From: Mycolicibacterium sp. YH-1
GTDB lineage: Bacteria > Actinomycetota > Actinomycetes > Mycobacteriales > Mycobacteriaceae
Length of the DNA: 64,000 nucleotides
Direction of reading: 5' to 3'
Assembly (NCBI RefSeq): GCF_022557175.1
Contig: NZ_CP092915.1
Location: 6,014,001 to 6,078,000, forward strand
In this document: piece after piece, positions 1-8,281 of the stretch
How the letters are laid out: every line of letters starts with the position of its first letter
Numbering within the stretch: position 1 is the stretch's first letter
The notes under the pieces: generated by a model
Databases searched by the model: none
The model's input: only the letters and a program-made list of their open reading frames with translations
What the model was told of the DNA's origin: nothing
Made by a program: the position numbers and the translations under genes

Positions 1-963
1 ATCTTCGTCTTTCACGGCGCACCCGACCTCGCGCTCACGCAATTCCTCGTCGAGACCCTGACCCTGGTGATCTTCGTCCTCGTCCTTCGGACGCTGCCCG
101 CCGAGGCGGAGCGGTCGTCCATGAACCGAAACCGATTGCCGCGCTTGGCCCTGTCGTTGGCGGTGGGGGCATCCGTCACGGCGCTGGCGGCGTTCGCCAT
201 GGCCGCCCGCAGCACCAGGCCCATCGCGGACCTTCTGCCCGACGCCGCCTACTACCGCGGGCACGGATCCAACACGGTCAACGTGCTGCTGGTCGACATC
301 CGCGCGTGGGACACCCTGGGCGAGATATCGGTGCTACTGGTGGCGGCGACGGGTGTTGCGTCAATGGTGTTCCGCAACAGGCGTTTCGGTGTGGCACCGC
401 GGGTCGCCGACGCCGGCCAGCCCGATATCGGCCGGATTCCGGTGCTGGCGACCAGCCCTGCGGTCGGCGACGTCACGTGGTTGCGCGGCAGCGAACTGCG
501 TGACCCGCGCTACCGATCCCTGGTACTCGAGGTGGCAACGCGCATCATCTTCCCGCTCATCATGGTTCTCTCCGCGTACTTCTTCTTCGGCGGGCACAAC
601 ACGCCCGGCGGTGGCTTCGCCGGTGGACTGACGGCGGGCCTGGCGCTGGTGCTGCGCTATCTGGCCGGCGGCCGGTACGAACTCGGTGAGGCTCTGCCAC
701 TGGATGCCGGCAAGATTCTGGGCGCGGGCCTCGCCCTCTCGGCGGGTACCGCAGTGGCCTCCCTGTTCCTCGGCGCCCCCGTCCTGTCATCGGCGGTGTT
801 CGAGTTCGACGTGCCCGTGCTCGGTTCGATCAAACTGGTGACGGCGTTGTTCTTCGACCTCGGTGTGTATCTCATCGTGGTGGGCCTGGTGCTCGACGTG
901 CTGCGCAGCCTCGGCGCCCGACTGGACACCGAGATGGTGCAGCGCATGCGGGCGGCCCAATGA
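1..963 (+). CDS. mnhA: Na+/H+ antiporter subunit MnhA/MrpA C-terminus fused to MrpB (partial)
   Basis: This is the 3' end of a gene that starts before the window; the frame is open from base 1. The first visible residues contain GAPDLALTQFLVETL, which is typical of the C-terminal part of MrpA-type subunits. From about base 540 an MrpB-like domain follows, with FFFGGHNTPGGGFAGGL around bases 577-630. Several hydrophobic helices are visible. The protein is part of the membrane Mrp complex, which exchanges Na+ for protons. An A-B fusion is the usual arrangement in actinobacteria. The stop TGA overlaps the mnhC ATG (ATGA at 960-963), so the genes are translationally coupled. Identity as an MrpA/B fusion is secure; the missing N-terminus prevents a length comparison. 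Confidence 0.93.
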   Translation: MFVFHGAPDLALTQFLVETLTLVIFVLVLRTLPAEAERSSMNRNRLPRLALSLAVGASVTALAAFAMAARSTRPIADLLPDAAYYRGHGSNTVNVLLVDIRAWDTLGEISVLLVAATGVASMVFRNRRFGVAPRVADAGQPDIGRIPVLATSPAVGDVTWLRGSELRDPRYRSLVLEVATRIIFPLIMVLSAYFFFGGHNTPGGGFAGGLTAGLALVLRYLAGGRYELGEALPLDAGKILGAGLALSAGTAVASLFLGAPVLSSAVFEFDVPVLGSIKLVTALFFDLGVYLIVVGLVLDVLRSLGARLDTEMVQRMRAAQ

Positions 964-1424
964 ACATCACCTACATCGTCCCGCTGATCCTCATCGGTGG
1001 GCTCACGAGCACCGGGGTCTACCTACTGCTGGAGCGCAACCTGACGCGAATGCTGTTGGGGCTTCTGCTCGTCGGCAACGCCGTCAATCTGCTCATCCTC
1101 ACCATCGGTGGACCGTCGGGCAATCCGCCGATCCGCGGGCGTACCACCGAGGGCGGAACAAGCACAGCCGATCCCCTGGCCCAGGGCATGATCCTGACCG
1201 CCATCGTCATCACCATGGGCATCGCCGCGTTCGTGCTGGCAATGACGTACCGGTCCTACCGACTATCACGCGCCGAGGAGGTCCCCATCGACTTCGAGGA
1301 CGCCCGAGTGTCCGAGCGCGGGACGTCACCGCTCGACGAGGACCGTCCCGAGCACGTGCCCTCACGCGATACCGATGCCCCCGACGAACTGGACGCGTTG
1401 CCGGGGCACGAGGGATCACGGTGA
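960..1424 (+). CDS. mnhC: Na+/H+ antiporter subunit MnhC (NuoK-like)
   Basis: A 154-residue protein with three predicted membrane helices in its first 100 residues, matching the NuoK-like MrpC family. MLLGLLLVGNAVNLLIL and a helix near residues 80-100 (ILTAIVITMGIAAFVLAMTY) are recognisable. The last 50 residues form a hydrophilic, acidic tail (SERGTSPLDEDRPEH region), longer than in many MrpC proteins. The start ATG overlaps the preceding TGA, and its own TGA overlaps the mnhD GTG (GTGA at 1421-1424). It is a structural subunit of the Mrp antiporter in the plasma membrane. Confidence 0.93.
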   Translation: MNITYIVPLILIGGLTSTGVYLLLERNLTRMLLGLLLVGNAVNLLILTIGGPSGNPPIRGRTTEGGTSTADPLAQGMILTAIVITMGIAAFVLAMTYRSYRLSRAEEVPIDFEDARVSERGTSPLDEDRPEHVPSRDTDAPDELDALPGHEGSR

Positions 1425-3028
1425 GCCTCGCAACAGTCCTAACGCCGCTGCCCGTCCTGATCCCGACTCTTGCCGCCGCGGGGACGTTGCTCGCGAGCCG
1501 CATGCCGCGACTGCAACGGGTGATCACCGTGGTGGCGTTGATGGCGGTCGTCGCGGTCTGCGCGGTCCTGGTCTACCTGGCCGACCGGGACGGCACCATC
1601 GTTGTGCACGTCGGCGGGTGGGAGCAGTCCATACCCGGTATGGGCCCCCTGGGCATCTCGCTTGTGGTGGACCGGCTCTCGGCGCTGATGCTCGTCGTGT
1701 CGGCGATCGTGCTGCTCGCCGTCGTCTTCTACGCCATCGGCCAGGGCATCCGCGACGGCGACGAACGCCAGCCGGTGTCGATCTTCCTGCCGACCTATCT
1801 GGTGCTGTCGGCGGGCGTGTGCATGGCGTTCCTCGCGGGCGACCTGTTCAACCTGTTCGTCGGCTTCGAGGTGCTGCTGTCCGCAAGCTTCGTGCTGTTG
1901 ACCATCGGCGCGAGCGCGGAGCGGGTGCGCGCGGGTATCGCCTACGTGATGGTGTCGATGGTCAGCTCGCTGATCTTCCTGATCGGCATCGCGATGATCT
2001 ACGCGGCGACCGGCACGTTGAACATGGCCGAGCTGGCGATCCGCCTCGACGACGTGCCGTCCGGTACGCGCGCCGCGCTGTTCGCGGTGCTGATGGTGGC
2101 GTTCGGCATCAAGGCCGCGGTGTTCCCGCTGTCGGCATGGCTGCCCGACTCGTATCCGACCGCACCTGCTCCGGTCACCGCCGTGTTCGCCGGCTTGCTG
2201 ACCAAGGTCGGCGTGTACGCGATCATTCGCGCCCACACGCTGTTGTTCCCCGGCGGCGCACTCGACGAGGTTCTTCTCGTCGCCGCGCTGCTGACCATGG
2301 TGGTCGGCATATTCGGCGCCATCGCGCAGACCGACATCAAGCGACTGTTGTCGTTCACGCTGGTCAGCCACATCGGCTACATGGTCTTCGGCATCGCGCT
2401 GTCCACCGAGCTCGGCATGTCCGGTGCCATCTACTACGTCGCACACCACATCGTGGTGCAGACGACACTGTTCCTCGTGGTCGGTCTCATCGAACGCCAG
2501 GCCGGCGCATCGACACTGCAACGCCTCGGCGGCCTCGCCGCGGCCAGTCCACTGCTGGCCTTCGTCTTCCTGGTCCCCGCGCTGAATCTCGGCGGCATCC
2601 CGCCGTTCTCGGGTTTCATCGGCAAGGTGGCGCTACTGGAGGCAGGCACGCAGACCGCGTCGGTGCTGGCATGGATGCTGGTCGGCGGCGGCATCGTGAC
2701 GAGTCTGTTGACGCTCTACGTCATGGCGCGGGTGTGGACCAAGGCGTTCTGGCGCTCGCGCGCGGACGCCCCCGAGGGCGATATGTCGGCGGCAATCCCA
2801 TCAGCACTGCTCGACGAGAGCGAGGACTCCGATGACGTCTCCTTCGTCGATCGCGACGATGTGGGCAAGATGCCGTTCGGCATGCTGGCGCCGACCGCCG
2901 CGCTAATCCTGGTCGGTCTGGCGCTGACGGTGTTCGCCGGACCCATCTTCGCCTTCAGCGAGCGCGCCGCAGCCGAGGTCATCGACCGCGGCCAGTACAT
3001 CACCGCGGTCCTAGGTGGTGGATCGTGA
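1421..3028 (+). CDS. mnhD: Na+/H+ antiporter subunit MnhD (proton-translocating)
   Basis: A 535-residue polytopic membrane protein of the NuoL/M/N proton-pump family. The GTG start at 1421 gives the N-terminus VSLATVLTPLPVLIPTL and couples to the mnhC stop. The family's ionisable residues are visible: the Glu of GDLFNLFVGFEVLL and the Lys of FGIKAAVFPLSAWLPDSY, followed by APVTAVFAGLLTKVGVYA. A cytosolic loop rich in Asp and Glu (DESEDSDDVSFVDRDD) precedes the last helix. The same frame is open upstream to 863 inside mnhC, but that part is a shadow. MnhD is one of the two ion-translocating subunits of the Mrp complex. Confidence 0.95.
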   Translation: MSLATVLTPLPVLIPTLAAAGTLLASRMPRLQRVITVVALMAVVAVCAVLVYLADRDGTIVVHVGGWEQSIPGMGPLGISLVVDRLSALMLVVSAIVLLAVVFYAIGQGIRDGDERQPVSIFLPTYLVLSAGVCMAFLAGDLFNLFVGFEVLLSASFVLLTIGASAERVRAGIAYVMVSMVSSLIFLIGIAMIYAATGTLNMAELAIRLDDVPSGTRAALFAVLMVAFGIKAAVFPLSAWLPDSYPTAPAPVTAVFAGLLTKVGVYAIIRAHTLLFPGGALDEVLLVAALLTMVVGIFGAIAQTDIKRLLSFTLVSHIGYMVFGIALSTELGMSGAIYYVAHHIVVQTTLFLVVGLIERQAGASTLQRLGGLAAASPLLAFVFLVPALNLGGIPPFSGFIGKVALLEAGTQTASVLAWMLVGGGIVTSLLTLYVMARVWTKAFWRSRADAPEGDMSAAIPSALLDESEDSDDVSFVDRDDVGKMPFGMLAPTAALILVGLALTVFAGPIFAFSERAAAEVIDRGQYITAVLGGGS

Positions 3029-3585
3029 GGTGGCTAGCGCTGCGCGCCTGGATACTGTGCTGGCTGATCCTGGTGTGGATGTTGTTGTGGGGCGAGGTTT
3101 CCCCGGCGAATGCGATCAGCGGGCTGGGCGTCGCGCTCTTGATCACGGTGCTGCTACCGCTGCCCCCGGTACCCGTCGAGGGCCGGTTGCATCCGCTGTC
3201 GCTGCTGCGCCTGTTGGTCACGATCTGCTACTACCTGGCATCGTCCTCAGTTCAGGTGGCCTGGCTCGCAATCAAACCCGGCCCACCCCCGCTCACCGCT
3301 GTACTGCGCGTCCACCTCTCGGTGAAGTCGGATCTCGTCCTCGCGCTGATGGTCAACGCCATGAACCTCATCCCAGGCGCGATAGTCCTGGAGATCGACC
3401 AGACCCGCCGCATGATCTACGTGCACGTGCTCGACGTCGGCTCCGATGCCGCGGTGCGGCGGTTCTATCAGCAGACCGCGGAACTGGAGCGACTGATGAT
3501 CGCGTCGTTCGAGCGCGATGCCGACTGGAAGCCATCCAAGGAGAGCGATCAGGCGAGCGACCAGGAGAGCGGGGATCGCGCATGA
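3025..3585 (+). CDS. mnhE: Na+/H+ antiporter subunit MnhE
   Basis: A 186-residue MrpE-family membrane protein. Two or three N-terminal hydrophobic segments are followed by the conserved MNAMNLIPGAIVLEID region around residues 112-127 and HVLDVG further on. The GTG start at 3025 overlaps the mnhD TGA. The C-terminal 25 residues are hydrophilic and repetitive (KESDQASDQESGDRA). The stop lies in an ATGA that begins the 35-bp tandem repeat separating this gene from mnhF. The role in antiport is structural or accessory in the known complexes. Confidence 0.93.
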   Translation: MRWLALRAWILCWLILVWMLLWGEVSPANAISGLGVALLITVLLPLPPVPVEGRLHPLSLLRLLVTICYYLASSSVQVAWLAIKPGPPPLTAVLRVHLSVKSDLVLALMVNAMNLIPGAIVLEIDQTRRMIYVHVLDVGSDAAVRRFYQQTAELERLMIASFERDADWKPSKESDQASDQESGDRA

Positions 3586-3655
3586 AGGCCCAGCGAGAAG
3601 CGAAGCGGGATCGCGCATGAAGGCCCAGCGAGAAGCGAAGCGGGATCGCGCATGA
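3572..3655 (+). repeat. MIRU-like 35-bp tandem repeat (2.4 copies) at the mnhE-mnhF junction
   Basis: Two identical 35-bp units occupy 3572-3606 and 3607-3641. A third partial copy of 14 bases (GGGATCGCGCATGA) ends at 3655. Each unit carries an ATGA, at 3582, 3617 and 3652; the last ATG is the mnhF start. Between them lie two identical mini-ORFs, 3582-3620 and 3617-3655, each encoding MKAQREAKRDRA. Each mini-ORF overlaps the next by ATGA, so mnhE, two 12-codon ORFs and mnhF form one coupled chain. This is the architecture described for mycobacterial interspersed repetitive units, though the unit is shorter than the classical ones. Confidence 0.9.
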
Positions 3656-3933
3656 ATATCGTGTGGACGATATCGGCGGTGATGCTGACCGCGGCCGCCG
3701 CCGTCACCATGTTCCGGCTGCTGGCCGGGCCCGGCACGCTGGACCGCCTTGTCGCGCTGGACACCTTCATCGCGGTGATGATGTGCTCCATCGGCACATG
3801 GGCCGCGTTCAGCCTGGACACCACCGTCACCTACAGCCTGACCGCCCTGGCGCTCATATCCTTCGTCGGCTCAGTCGCTGTGGCGCGCTTCCGCGTTCGC
3901 GACACCGACGAGATCAAGCGGGGTGTCAAGTGA
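3652..3933 (+). CDS. mnhF: Na+/H+ antiporter subunit MnhF
   Basis: A 93-residue protein with three membrane helices and the MrpF signature FRLLAGPGTLDRLVALDT at about residues 22-39. The ATG at 3652 is the third ATGA of the upstream tandem repeat, so the repeat separates it from mnhE by two unit lengths. Its TGA overlaps the mnhG GTG. It is a small subunit of the Mrp complex, implicated in ion or bile-salt efflux in other bacteria. Confidence 0.93.
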   Translation: MNIVWTISAVMLTAAAAVTMFRLLAGPGTLDRLVALDTFIAVMMCSIGTWAAFSLDTTVTYSLTALALISFVGSVAVARFRVRDTDEIKRGVK

Positions 3934-4271
3934 ACACGCTCGATGTCGTCGCCGGGGTGCTGGTGCTGGCCGGTTCGCTGTTTGCGCTGACGGCCGCGAT
4001 CGGCGTGGTGCGCTTTCCCGACACGCTGTCGCGGATGCACGCCGCGACCAAGCCGCAGGTGCTGGGCTTGCTGCTGGTACTGCTCGGTGCGGGGATCCGG
4101 CTGCGCGGGCACGCCGACGTCGGCATGCTGATCCTGGCCGGACTGTTCGCCGTCATCACCGCACCGGTGATCGCCAATCGGGTGGGCCAGCTCGCCTACC
4201 GGGAGCAGAGCTTTCGCGACGACCTGCTCACCAAGGACGAGATGGCCGAGCGGGATCCGTCCGAGTACTGA
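3930..4271 (+). CDS. mnhG: Na+/H+ antiporter subunit MnhG
   Basis: A 113-residue MrpG/PhaG-family protein and the last gene of the antiporter operon. The GTG at 3930 overlaps the mnhF stop. The signature VVRFPDTLSRMHAATKPQ lies around residues 25-42 and is followed by two hydrophobic helices and a charged tail (TKDEMAERDPSEY). The next gene converges after only ten bases, and no clear terminator hairpin is visible between them. Confidence 0.93.
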   Translation: MNTLDVVAGVLVLAGSLFALTAAIGVVRFPDTLSRMHAATKPQVLGLLLVLLGAGIRLRGHADVGMLILAGLFAVITAPVIANRVGQLAYREQSFRDDLLTKDEMAERDPSEY

Positions 4272-4281
4272 TCCGGCCGGG

Positions 4282-4917
4282 CTACTCGCCGGCGAGCTGA
4301 AACTCGACCATTGCAGCGACCGTCTCCACAGCATCGCTCAACGCGTCCAGCCGCGCACTCGCCGAGGGTGCGGCGAGCACCGCATAGCGGTCGGCCTGCC
4401 CCATGGGCACCCGAGAGGCCAATGCGTACAACCGCTTCCCCGCATCCTCACCCGGCTGGAGTTCGCCGAGCAATTCCCCACGCGACGGTAACCGCGCCTT
4501 CTTGGCCGCCGCGATGCGCTCGAACAGTGCCATCACGCGGTCCTCGACATCGACGATCTCGTCACCCGTGACAAGCCTGCCGGCCTCATCGGGCCACGGC
4601 TCGACAACGGCGCGCGGATACGGATCGTCCTCGAGCCACTTCTCCACGCGAATCCGCTCGCGCATCTCGCATGCGATCCGGTACCGGCCTTCGCCGTGTT
4701 CCTGGGCAGAGACGATCTCGGCCAGCGAGCCGACATCACACCGAGCGTCGCCGCCGCCGACCTCACGGCCCGCTGCGATCAGCACCACGCCGAACACCTT
4801 CGCACCTGCCAGGCAGTCCCGGACCAGTGCGCTGTAGCGCGGCTCGAAGATGCGCAACGGCAGATCCTCGCCGGGCAGCCTGACGGACTCCAACGGGAAC
4901 ATCGGCGTGATGGTCAT
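4282..4917 (-). CDS. LON peptidase substrate-binding-domain protein
   Basis: About 211 residues starting MTITPMFPLESVRLPGEDLP, the usual beginning of stand-alone LON N-terminal (PUA-like) domain proteins. IFEPRYSALVRDCL, CDVGSLAEIV and GRYRIACEMRERIRV follow in the order expected for the family. An upstream in-frame ATG at 4938 lies inside the preceding gene; the start at 4917, five bases after that gene's stop, fits family N-termini better. No ATPase or protease domain is present, so this is not a Lon protease. Function is unknown; substrate or peptide binding is inferred. It is the last gene of a minus-strand run with the ligase and sodC. Confidence 0.8.
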   Translation of the reverse strand: MTITPMFPLESVRLPGEDLPLRIFEPRYSALVRDCLAGAKVFGVVLIAAGREVGGGDARCDVGSLAEIVSAQEHGEGRYRIACEMRERIRVEKWLEDDPYPRAVVEPWPDEAGRLVTGDEIVDVEDRVMALFERIAAAKKARLPSRGELLGELQPGEDAGKRLYALASRVPMGQADRYAVLAAPSASARLDALSDAVETVAAMVEFQLAGE

Positions 4918-4921
4918 GCTG

Positions 4922-6058
4922 CTACAGAACCAGTTCACCGATCAACGCATCGACAACGGCGCGCAGATCTCCGTCGTGTTCCTCAGCGACGCGGCGCTGC
5001 CGCTGATAGGACGCCCCATGGCGGCCGATATCGGCGACCCTGGCAAGTTCGTCGGCGCATCCGAGTGAGACGGCCACGGGCTGCAGCCGATTGAGCAGCT
5101 CGTCGAGATCCTCGGTGACCAGCCGCTCATTGCTGTCATCGTCGAGGATGATCACCGCGTCCAGGCCGTAACGCGCTGCGCGCCACTTGTTCTCCTGGAC
5201 GTGCCAGGGTGGCATGTGTGGAAGCTGCTCGCCTGCGTCGAGTCGTCGATCCAAATCGACTATCAGGCAGTGTGTGAGAGCTACCAGTGCGCCGAGTTCG
5301 GCGATATTGGACACGCCGTCGAAGATCCGGACCTCGATGGTCCCCAGGTGCGGCGAAGGCCGGATGTCCCAACGGATCTCGTTCATGTGGTCGATGATGC
5401 CGGTCTTCTTCTGGTCATGAACGAAACCCTCGAAGTGCGACCACTCCTGGAAGTGAAACGGCAGACCAGCCGTCGGCAGCTGCTGGAACATCATGGCCCG
5501 ATTGCTCGCGTAACCGGTGTCCTCGCCGTCCCAGTACGGCGAGGAGGCGGATAGCGCCAGCAGGTGCGGGTACTGGTTGAGCAGTGAGGTGATGATCGGC
5601 ATCACCTTGTGCGCCGACGAGACGCCGACGTGGACGTGCACACCCCAGATCAGCATCTGGCGGCCCCACCACTGCGTGCGCTTGATCAGCTCGGCGTAGC
5701 GCGGGGCATCGGTCAGCTGCTCGGCCGACCACTTCGCGAAGGGGTGCGTGCCCGCGCAGAACAGCTCCATACCGCGCTCGCGCACGACCTTGCGCACAGG
5801 CCGCAGCGTGGACCGCAGGTCCTCCATCGCCTCGCCGGAGTTCTCGCAGATACCGGTGACGATCTCGACGGTATTGCGGAGCAGTTCCTTGTGGACGTGC
5901 GGGTTCTCGCCGATCTCGGCGATGACCTCGGCGGCCTCGTTGGACAGCTCACGGGTCTCGTGGTCGACGAGCGCGAACTCCCATTCGACGCCGACGGTCG
6001 GCCGGGGTGACCCGGCGAAGTCGATGCGTTGCGGCCGGTTAGCCGTTTCCGATGACAC
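4922..6058 (-). CDS. Carboxylate-amine ligase, YbdK/glutamate-cysteine-ligase-2 family (Rv0433-like)
   Basis: About 378 residues. The GCS2 fold is recognised from [11 protein letters not shown] near the N-terminus, [34 protein letters not shown], and a conserved C-terminal half ([19 protein letters not shown]). The family performs ATP-dependent carboxylate-amine ligation; mycobacteria use mycothiol rather than glutathione, so the physiological substrate is unknown. The GTG at 6058 is proposed because it starts about 12 residues before the conserved block, as in Rv0433. It overlaps the sodC 3' end by 20 bases. The frame remains open to 6106, but that extension lies inside sodC. Confidence 0.85.
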   Translation of the reverse strand: MSSETANRPQRIDFAGSPRPTVGVEWEFALVDHETRELSNEAAEVIAEIGENPHVHKELLRNTVEIVTGICENSGEAMEDLRSTLRPVRKVVRERGMELFCAGTHPFAKWSAEQLTDAPRYAELIKRTQWWGRQMLIWGVHVHVGVSSAHKVMPIITSLLNQYPHLLALSASSPYWDGEDTGYASNRAMMFQQLPTAGLPFHFQEWSHFEGFVHDQKKTGIIDHMNEIRWDIRPSPHLGTIEVRIFDGVSNIAELGALVALTHCLIVDLDRRLDAGEQLPHMPPWHVQENKWRAARYGLDAVIILDDDSNERLVTEDLDELLNRLQPVAVSLGCADELARVADIGRHGASYQRQRRVAEEHDGDLRAVVDALIGELVL

Positions 6059-6731
6059 CGCACGCCACGCGCTTGCCGGCGTCCCCGGTGGCCATGGTGG
6101 TCTCATCCGGCCCGGGGGTGCCGTTGACCTGCTGATACCGCTCCGCCGGGATGTTGGCGAAGTTATCGGCCTTCTCGTGAATGATGATGGCGGTCTTGGC
6201 GCCAGACAGGAGTTCCTCGGCGGTGAAGCCGTCGGTGGTGGTCACCAGCTTGGCCGAACCGTCGCCACGAACCTGCAGCGAGCTGAGGTCGCCGCTGGCC
6301 GGGTGTCCGGTGTGGCCCGCGACCTGGAGGTGACCGCCCGCGGAGTTGAAATCGCCGGGGGCGCCGCCGGTCGGCGCGACGGAATTCGCCTCGCACTTGC
6401 CCACCGAGTGGAGGTGCAGGCCGTGGAAGCCGGGGCTCAGCTGGCCGGGCGCGGTGGTCTGCACTGTCACCGTGGCGTAGCCATCGGAGAAGACGAACTC
6501 GGCGCTGGCAACCGACGTGCCGTCCGGGGTCTTGATGTCTGCTGTGAGCGTCTCACCCTCGGCGGACGCGCCGGGCTCGGTCTGTCCCGCCGTCGGCGCC
6601 GGTGAACCCGTCCAGACGGGCGGGGTGGTGCCAGGCTCCGTGGCGATGGGCTCATTGGGAGCGCACGCGACGGCGATCGGGATGACAAGCGCCGCAGCGG
6701 CGAGGAGGCGAAGCGAAGCGGAGGTCGGCAT
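6039..6731 (-). CDS. sodC: Cu/Zn superoxide dismutase, lipoprotein
   Basis: A 230-residue secreted Cu/Zn superoxide dismutase. The signal peptide ends in a lipobox with Cys23 (IAVAC), so the protein is probably anchored in the cell envelope. A Thr/Pro-rich linker follows to about residue 60. Copper and zinc ligands are visible in [13 protein letters not shown] and [17 protein letters not shown]; the late [10 protein letters not shown] contributes another His, and the C-terminal RVACGVIG holds the disulphide Cys. It converts extracellular superoxide to peroxide. It lies ten bases downstream of the virR homologue. Confidence 0.95.
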   Translation of the reverse strand: MPTSASLRLLAAAALVIPIAVACAPNEPIATEPGTTPPVWTGSPAPTAGQTEPGASAEGETLTADIKTPDGTSVASAEFVFSDGYATVTVQTTAPGQLSPGFHGLHLHSVGKCEANSVAPTGGAPGDFNSAGGHLQVAGHTGHPASGDLSSLQVRGDGSAKLVTTTDGFTAEELLSGAKTAIIIHEKADNFANIPAERYQQVNGTPGPDETTMATGDAGKRVACGVIGNG

Positions 6732-6741
6732 GCCTGAGAGC

Positions 6742-7212
6742 CTAACCGGTGACTACCACGATGACGCCGGGCGGTTGCTCTGCGACCGCGGGGGCTCTCG
6801 GCTCCACCGGTGCCGCCAGCAGCTTGCCCACTTCATCTGCGGCTTCCCGCTCGCCCGGGGTCTCACCGAAGTACACGGTGGTGACCGGCACGCCCTCGAT
6901 CGTCAGGTTGCCCGTCTCGGTGACGTTCCAGTCCGCGTCGCGCAGCCGGTTCGCGGTGGACTCGGCGGCGCCGGCGACCTCGGAGATGTTGAAGACTCGG
7001 ACATCAGGCCTGGCCGGCTCGGCCTCCGCGGATGCCTTGGCGGTGGTGGTCGAGGTGGAGGTGATGGTGCTGACCACGGTCGATGAACTGCTCGACGAGT
7101 CCGAGTCGGATTTCATGGCCTGGAATCCCACCAGCAGGAAGACCACACCGAGAAACAGAAGCACCATGACCATGGCGCGCAGTGGCAACCCGGAGGACTC
7201 TCGCTGATTCAT
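6742..7212 (-). CDS. virR: LytR_C-domain membrane protein, VirR (Rv0431) homologue
   Basis: About 156 residues: a short cytosolic N-terminus, one membrane helix ([17 protein letters not shown]), a Ser/Thr-rich linker, and a C-terminal LytR_C domain with [21 protein letters not shown] and VTTVYFGE. The position upstream of sodC and downstream of the DUF3263 gene matches Rv0431, reported as VirR, which affects vesicle release and envelope integrity in M. tuberculosis. The ATG at 7212 is preferred; an in-frame GTG at 7221 would add three residues. It lacks the catalytic LytR-CpsA-Psr domain, so it probably binds the cell-wall ligation machinery rather than catalysing. Confidence 0.8.
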   Translation of the reverse strand: MNQRESSGLPLRAMVMVLLFLGVVFLLVGFQAMKSDSDSSSSSSTVVSTITSTSTTTAKASAEAEPARPDVRVFNISEVAGAAESTANRLRDADWNVTETGNLTIEGVPVTTVYFGETPGEREAADEVGKLLAAPVEPRAPAVAEQPPGVIVVVTG

Positions 7213-7252
7213 CGAACCCACTGTATTTCACCCAGCCGATCGGGAGAAAAGC

Positions 7253-7561
7253 TCAGGTGACGTCGAACCCCAGCCGACGCGCGGCACGGGCCTTCTGCCT
7301 GCTGGCCCGTAGCCGACGCAACCGCTTGACCAGCATCGGGTCAGCAGCCAGCGCCTCGGGGCGGTCGACAAGGGCGTTGAGCACCTGGTAGTACCGGGTG
7401 GCCGACATCGAGAACAGCTCCTTGATGGCGTCTTCCTTGGAGCCTGCGTATTTCCACCATTGCCGCTCGAACGCGAGGATGTCGTGCTCGCGACGGGTTA
7501 GCCCGTCGGCAAGCGCAGAGTCGTCCCCGGATTGGCCAGTCCGCGCGATGGCGCCGTCCAT
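7253..7561 (-). CDS. DUF3263 protein (Rv0430-like)
   Basis: A 102-residue protein starting MDGAIARTGQSGDDSALADG, almost collinear with Rv0430. The body contains REHDILAFERQWWKYAGSKE and a helical segment with SATRYYQVLNALVDRPEAL, resembling a helix-turn-helix, and ends in a very basic tail (RRLRASRQKARAARR). A DNA-binding role is inferred from charge and fold; function is not established. The frame is open far upstream, but ATG 7561 has an AGGATAGAA ribosome site just before it and matches the family start. It is transcribed divergently from def. Confidence 0.85.
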   Translation of the reverse strand: MDGAIARTGQSGDDSALADGLTRREHDILAFERQWWKYAGSKEDAIKELFSMSATRYYQVLNALVDRPEALAADPMLVKRLRRLRASRQKARAARRLGFDVT

Positions 7562-7671
7562 TTCTATCCTGGGACCCTTCTGAAGCGTGAAATACATTGC
7601 GGTGGTTTCGGCGATATTCAACCACGGCAGCCGGAGTTGAGACGTGATCGTCGCCCGCGAGTCGGCTGACT

Positions 7672-7677
7672 TAAGCT
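7672..7677 (+). promoter_or_regulatory. Candidate -10 element of def (leaderless transcript)
   Basis: TAAGCT fits the mycobacterial TANNNT extended pattern. It ends eight bases before the def GTG at 7686, so transcription would begin at or within two bases of the start codon. No ribosome-binding site is visible upstream of that GTG, which supports a leaderless mRNA. Inferred from sequence only. Confidence 0.4.
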
Positions 7678-7685
7678 TGCTCACC

Positions 7686-8279
7686 GTGGCCGTCGTACCG
7701 ATTCGCATCGTGGGAGATCCCGTCCTGCACACCGCGACCAGTCCCATACCCGTCGGCGACGACGGCTCCCTGCCCGTAGAGCTCGCCGATCTCATCGCCG
7801 ATCTCTACGACACGATGGACGCCGCGCATGGGGTTGGCTTGGCAGCCAACCAGATCGGCGTGAGCCAGCGAGTGTTCGTCTACGACTGCGCCGACGAGCG
7901 CGGTCGGACGGCTCGGCGACGCGGCGTCGTGGTGAACCCGGTGCTCGAGACCTCCGAGGTTCCCGAGACCATGCCCGATCCCGAGGACGATGACGAAGGT
8001 TGCCTGTCGGTGCCGGGCGAGTCGTTCCCGACGGGGCGGGCGAGTTGGGCGCGTGTCACCGGACTGGACGCGGACGGCACCCCCATCACGCTGGAGGGCA
8101 CCGAGCTCTTTGCTCGCATGCTGCAGCACGAGACCGGTCACCTCGACGGGTTCACCTATCTCGATTGCCTGATCGGCAGGCATGCCCGCGCGGCCAAGCG
8201 CAGCGTCAAGTCGCACGGCTGGGGCGTGCCCGGGCTCAGCTGGATGCCGGGCGAGGACCCCGACCCGTTCGGACACTAG
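7686..8279 (+). CDS. def: Peptide deformylase
   Basis: A 197-residue iron- or zinc-dependent enzyme that removes the formyl group from nascent N-terminal methionine. All three family motifs are present: [10 protein letters not shown] (residues 49-58), EGCLSVPG with the metal ligand Cys106, and QHETGHLDG with metal ligands His148 and His152 and catalytic Glu149. The GTG at 7686 gives [15 protein letters not shown] and the same length as the M. tuberculosis enzyme; the open frame upstream to 7644 is not needed. The GNAT gene begins two bases after the stop. Confidence 0.97.
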   Translation: MAVVPIRIVGDPVLHTATSPIPVGDDGSLPVELADLIADLYDTMDAAHGVGLAANQIGVSQRVFVYDCADERGRTARRRGVVVNPVLETSEVPETMPDPEDDDEGCLSVPGESFPTGRASWARVTGLDADGTPITLEGTELFARMLQHETGHLDGFTYLDCLIGRHARAAKRSVKSHGWGVPGLSWMPGEDPDPFGH

Positions 8280-8281
8280 GC

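Noticed and set aside
1439..2521. 360-codon minus-strand frame opposite mnhD
   Set aside because: Translation is almost only Arg, His, Gln, Asp; antisense shadow of a membrane protein gene.
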